A DNA stretch of 64,000 bases from contig BDIU01000132.1 in the NCBI GenBank assembly GCA_002118135.1, positions 111,809 to 175,808 on the forward strand, in the 5' to 3' direction. Both the position numbers and the translations under genes were made by a program. Under the pieces are notes generated by a model that searched no databases, was not told where the DNA came from, and saw only the letters and a program-made list of their open reading frames with translations. Shown here piece after piece: positions 60,121-64,000 of this stretch. Each line of letters starts with the position of its first letter. Within the stretch, counting starts at the first letter, position 1. Source of the DNA: Trebouxia sp. TZW2008. Taxonomy: Eukaryota; Chlorophyta; Trebouxiophyceae; Trebouxiales; Trebouxiaceae.

Positions 60121-61166
60121 CACTGCACGACAGGCTCAAAGACGCGCGAGTCACGCCCGCTGACCGGCAGCAGGGAGCCTTCGGCAACCTTTGATGCCGC
60201 TGCTGTATCGTGCAAGGGTGTCAGCACGACGGCGCTGCATTCACTATCAAACCTTACCGGTACGTTGGTTCGTTTGGGTTCAAACCGCTTCCACAGCGCA
60301 GGCGTTGCACATCTCGGATGGGTCAAAGGAAGCAGTACGAATTCGTTCGGAGGGCGACGACGCAGGGCCATGGGGCGGTTCGGGGCATTGAGCCATTCGT
60401 GCCTTGCTCTTGACAAGTGGACGTTTTGTGGCTACACATTTTGTGCTAGTGAGTATCCCGCTGCAGCAAACGGTCATATTGGCACCGAACAGGTCGATCT
60501 GTTCAGTAGCAACATGACCAGTAGCAACATGACCGTTGAGCCACGGCTGCACAATGCTGATACCAGACCCCAATTCTGACAGATTGGGATGTATTAAGGG
60601 AATGCTGCAGTGTGCAGTTCAAGGCGACTTGTTGTCAATCTAGAACGATCTGTGACGTTGAGTGCACCACATCCCCAACACTGGGCAAGTCATGCCAAAG
60701 CAGTATGTTGTATGTGGCTTGCATGCTGAAGTCAAAAGCTAGCCTTGCAATGGTTACATAGCATTCCGCCTGCTGTATGGAGGTGGCTACATGCTTGAGC
60801 CCACTATAAGCTGTACATTATCCTTACTGATTGAACCCTTTTTTGTTGATCTAAACCTAAGTTTGCTACAGGGACCCCAGAAGCACTGGCAATGACAAAG
60901 ATTCTGAGGCATATCATAGCCTTACTTTCAAGAGTACTGAGCGGTCACTGTCATGGAAGATCAAGAATGCTTGCAAAGCATCAGCAGTACAACTTCAAAT
61001 ATGGTACAGAAAGCAGCTTGCATTTGCACTGTGCACATATCAGAAAACAAACCATCTAATGAACATGTGTAAATGTGTATGAACATGTGTACATGACCAC
61101 ATCACTAGACGCACTCGTTACTGGTCATGACAAGGGCTAGCATAACTAAATGCAACTAAACGAATT
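60121..61166. other. Intergenic stretch upstream of the surface-protein gene
   Basis: The 450 bases next to the start codon are GC-richer and probably hold the promoter and 5' UTR. A plus-strand open frame (60022-60579, 185 codons) overlaps exon 1 antisense and is not supported. Beyond 60600 it is AT-richer with no gene. Confidence 0.5.
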
Positions 61167-63184
61167 TCACAAAAGTCTAGCAATCTCCTGCTCTGGTTCA
61201 TTCTCCCAGAACACATAGGCTCTGATTTCTATACTCTGCCGAGGCAAAGCGTCTGCAGATGTGGTCGGATCTCTGAAGCCAGTGTTTGGTGTGAAACGAG
61301 CCCGGCCATCCCTTGAGTCATAGCAGACAAAAACATATGCCTCGTCTACATCAATACCCTTTGCATAGTACCACCTGCAGTGTCATTTGCATCAGTAGAG
61401 ACAGCCCAGCCACCAGCCACAAGAGATGATCATATGAGTCCACAAGAGATGAGTCAGTACTGAACTGCAGAGCCAACTCATGTCATGCCTTTCACGCCAG
61501 GTTGAGCGTTCGGCAAGCAGAACCACAGCAGCGTCAACATGTTCACAAGATGCCTGGTTCCTGCATCGAAATTGTTTTCACTTCCATGATGTGAAAGCAG
61601 AGCTTTGCGTATAGCACAACCATGATCAAGTTCACAACAGGCAGCACCTACAATCCTGACATGCCCTTTGTCTTGAAAGTGACTGAGACTATCAGGCTAT
61701 GCCTTGAGAGGAATGCTGACCTGTGCTCAGGATTGTACTTGGCAGCATAATTGTAGCCAACTCTGCCAGGGAAGTGCAGGGTGTACGGCAATAGATCCTC
61801 CTTTGCCACTGATGCGGCATCCACCATACCTAATGGTGAGTCATCCACTGGACCCCTTAATGGCCGCCATACCTACATTGATACAGCAGAGCATGAGCCG
61901 CCATTGTCAGAGATCAAAAAGCTTGATGAGGGAGCTGCAACAATAGGTAAGGTATAAGATGGCAACCTTGTTTGACTACAGTGCTGAGGGCAATACAAGT
62001 CAGGGTCCAAAATGAGCACAGCCCAAGGTTCAACAGGAGCTTGGATGCTGCAACAATACACAAAAGAGCACAGCAGTGCATGTATGACCAACACACTTGT
62101 GATGCAACCTGCAGCACAAACTAATGAATGCTCACCTGAATCACAGCAAAAGGAGTTTTCATGAGCCTTTCTGCTTCGTCAGGCAACACTGCTTGCAGCC
62201 TCTCAGGACCGCTCTTCACGGTGTAGTCCACATGCACTCGGCTGACTGGCTGATTGGGCGCATCTGGATCCTTCTGATCAGCTTCTGCTGACCTACGCAA
62301 GACACACATCACTCAACATGCTAAACTTTCAGGCCAACACAGACTGAAAGGTTCTGGCCAGGTTCTATGCGCATCGTCTTGCTTTTAAACGCCAAGCATG
62401 ACTGCAGCTATCTATGTCTGCTGGAAATGCACTGAACGAAAAGGCAGATTTGAGGCAGTACAGAGTGAATGCAAGCGAATGCAAGCAAATGCAATGCATC
62501 ACAGATGCGCAGCGCTAAAGGCTTCACACCCCTGTTACATACGGGATGCTCGTGGGGTACATGAGCATCTTCAGCTAAAACCCTTACTTGGCAGAGCCCA
62601 TGCGCAGGGTATGATCAAAGATGTGTACCCTGCTGGCTCGAGCTGTGCGCTTCAAAAGCTCCTGTACTTTGGGATAATACCTGGCAGCAACCTGCAGGAT
62701 ATTTCATCTGAGCGAACTTATCGACGCAACTTTTATGTCTATGACATGGAACAATATCAGCATAGGCAAGACAGGCCTCTGTGCAAACAAGATGCACACA
62801 AAGATTCATGCTTACATCCTGCTCATTCTGCCAGTCGATGTCAGACGGAACATGTAGCTTCTCCAGCTGGAAGCCATTGCGCTGGAGAGTAAACTCGCCG
62901 CTTTGATCTTCAACTGTGCGCAGATCAGTGAACGGAACTTCGCATTCTATGTGTTCCAAGTTCGTGACCCGATCCACACCCTCCGGCTTCTCGTACAAGT
63001 AAATGAATAGCTCTTCGCCGTTGGATGCGGGCTTGACGTACTGCACTCTGGCATTTACAGAAGGTGCTTTTTTGGCGGTAGCTTGCTGCGGTTTACTTGG
63101 TGCGATGATTGCCTTTGCAGTCAAAGGTCTGCGCACGGCTCCACCAACTAGCTGTGGTTGTGAGCTCAAGGCTTGCATCATCAT
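61167..63184 (-). CDS. CmcJ/AsaB-type hydroxylase/desaturase-like protein, putatively plastid-targeted
   Basis: This resembles the CmcJ/NvfI/AsaB oxygenase-like family known mainly from fungal and bacterial secondary metabolism. Exons in transcript order are 62816-63184, 62588-62691, 62136-62292, 61721-61872 and 61167-61374, giving 329 residues with consistent phases. The N-terminal 50 residues (MMMQALSSQPQLVGG ... KKAPSVNARV) are basic and lack acids, which fits a transit peptide. Family motifs in order are YYPKVQELL, VHIFDHTLR, PVSRVHVDYT (H178xD180, possible metal ligands), LPDEAERL, VWRPLRGPVDDSPLGMVDAASV, the NYAAKYNPEHRWYYAKGI block, VCYDS and the closing IEIRAYVFWEN. The substrate is unknown. 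Targeting and catalysis are inferred. Three Met codons in a row start the frame. Confidence 0.85.
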
Positions 63185-63739
63185 GTTGCCCTTAGACAAG
63201 AAGCTTGGAACGAGCTATGGATTGATGCGCAGCCGGCCACAAGTTGCGGCAAACTGCAGGTCGCAAGTGGTGTAATCGCACACAGAACCATTATGACATG
63301 CATACACATGCATAGAGCTACACATGCCTGCACGTGCAGAAATGTCTGGAAATTGCACACCACGGCACCATGCACACAACAATGCATGCACAAGACAATT
63401 TTTCCGTCTCACAGCCATGTAGCAAGCAAGGAAAGGCTTACAACGTTACATTGCCTGCCTTCTTCCTGCGGATGCGGATTCCAGAAGAAATATGTATTAA
63501 TGACAAATTTTTAAGGTCTGCAAAGCGACCACTGTAATTTCCCTTGCACCACGTGATGCGAGAGCCTTTACTGATGCACAACCTGATGTAGAGTGTCTTC
63601 GAGTTTGGTCATGACGACGGGACACGTGCGGTCAGTCTAGCCGTTATTTTTGGGACGCTGAGCCCGCAACTCATCTCCACCCCATAGCATGCAAGCAGAG
63701 GGTTCTGGTGGCGCCCATGTGACTATAGCTTTATGACTT
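63185..63739. other. Intergenic stretch
   Basis: Promoter side of the CmcJ-like gene and the 3' flank of the Fanzor-like fragment. No other gene is visible. Confidence 0.5.
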
Positions 63740-63970
63740 TCAGACAGCTCCTCTGCAAAACTCCGGCGGTTTTGGACGACCATCCACCCATTCCAGAAAA
63801 AGTTGCAGGATGTTTATTGCGGCATTTACGTCTCGGTTCCACAACGTACGAGGACATTCTGTGTTGAGGCANNCAGGTTGGATATTGTGCAATGCATGTA
63901 CACTTGGCCAATGACAAGCTGTGCTGAAAGTGATCACGCTTGCAGGAAGTACATCTAGGCATGTAGTCAA
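63740..63970 (-). pseudogene. Fanzor (eukaryotic TnpB) C-terminal fragment
   Basis: The minus-strand frame ends with LWNRDVNAAINILQ, then GRPKPPEFCRGAV and a TGA at 63740-63742. WNRDVNAA.NI is the hallmark of the RuvC-III motif (catalytic Asp) after the zinc ribbon in TnpB/Fanzor nucleases, and the GRP.P.F.R tail is typical of eukaryotic and viral Fanzors. A TECP half of a zinc ribbon precedes it. A CTSC pair appears in another frame upstream, so a frameshift exists, or the two unknown bases (63872-63873) hide a gap. The body would lie beyond the window. Fanzor is an RNA-guided endonuclease of transposon origin. It could be an intact gene end or a relic. Confidence 0.62.
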
Positions 63971-64000
63971 CGCCTGTGCGCTACATCTGCAGCCTGACTA

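Noticed and set aside
60022..60579. 185-codon plus-strand ORF
   Set aside because: Overlaps the signal-peptide exon of the surface-protein gene antisense and has no domain.

Overview
The window comes from the nuclear genome of a green plant-lineage eukaryote, most likely a chlorophyte alga (perhaps Trebouxiophyceae). The grounds are an intron-rich layout with GT-AG and some GC-AG introns, a triosephosphate isomerase with a plastid-type leader, a plant class I trehalose-6-phosphate synthase (TPS1), LURP-one-related proteins, a GPR1/FUN34/SatP acetate transporter and a giant Pmp-like surface protein. There are no operons and no bacterial signals. I built the exon models by hand from splice sites, phase continuity and family similarity. 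Most close perfectly in frame, but none is backed by transcripts.

Layout. 943-2522 (+): C-terminal exons of transportin-3/MOS14. 3769-6005 (+): acetate transporter, 6 exons. 6870-8977 (+): tRNA-splicing endonuclease subunit SEN2, 7 exons. 10236-11434 (+): unidentified acidic protein. 12051-12599 (-): two-LysM protein. 13436-14693 (-): TANGO2. 15346-17108 (-): F-box/LRR protein. 17634-22545 (-): TPR protein. 23080-24777 (+): plastid TPI. 25222-37101 (+): TPS1, 20 exons, 1087 aa. 38577-40748 and 41915-43726 (-): tandem LURP-one-related genes. 45092-60120 (-): 15-exon, 1596-aa secreted or plasma-membrane protein with a Pmp-type beta-helix, Cys-rich modules and about 8 membrane helices. 61167-63184 (-): CmcJ/AsaB-type hydroxylase/desaturase-like protein. 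63740-63970 (-): C-terminal relic that looks like a Fanzor (eukaryotic TnpB).

The most striking property is not a single gene. Almost every long intron holds partial, diverged tandem copies of the neighbouring exon ('ghost exons'), often in arrays with regular 140-195 bp spacing. They occur in TNPO3, SEN2, the TPR gene, TPS1, both LURP genes and above all the Pmp-like gene, where 11 of 15 exons have copies. Copies upstream of an exon carry its acceptor half, and copies downstream carry its donor half. Most copies are broken, but the array before the last Pmp-like exon has at least two copies that keep an acceptor, the reading frame and an in-frame stop, so they could act as alternative terminal exons. 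A copy of the TPS1 last exon lies between the two LURP genes, showing that they arose by a tandem segmental duplication that clipped TPS1.

Other mobile or repeated sequence: two LINE 3' ends with the reverse-transcriptase C-terminal signature, a dispersed pair of about 150 bp (possible MITE), an (AGCAC)n pentanucleotide at several sites, and several minisatellites. The genes do not form one pathway. TPI, TPS1 and the acetate transporter belong to carbon metabolism, SEN2 and TNPO3 to RNA processing and nuclear import of splicing factors, and the Pmp-like protein to the cell surface.
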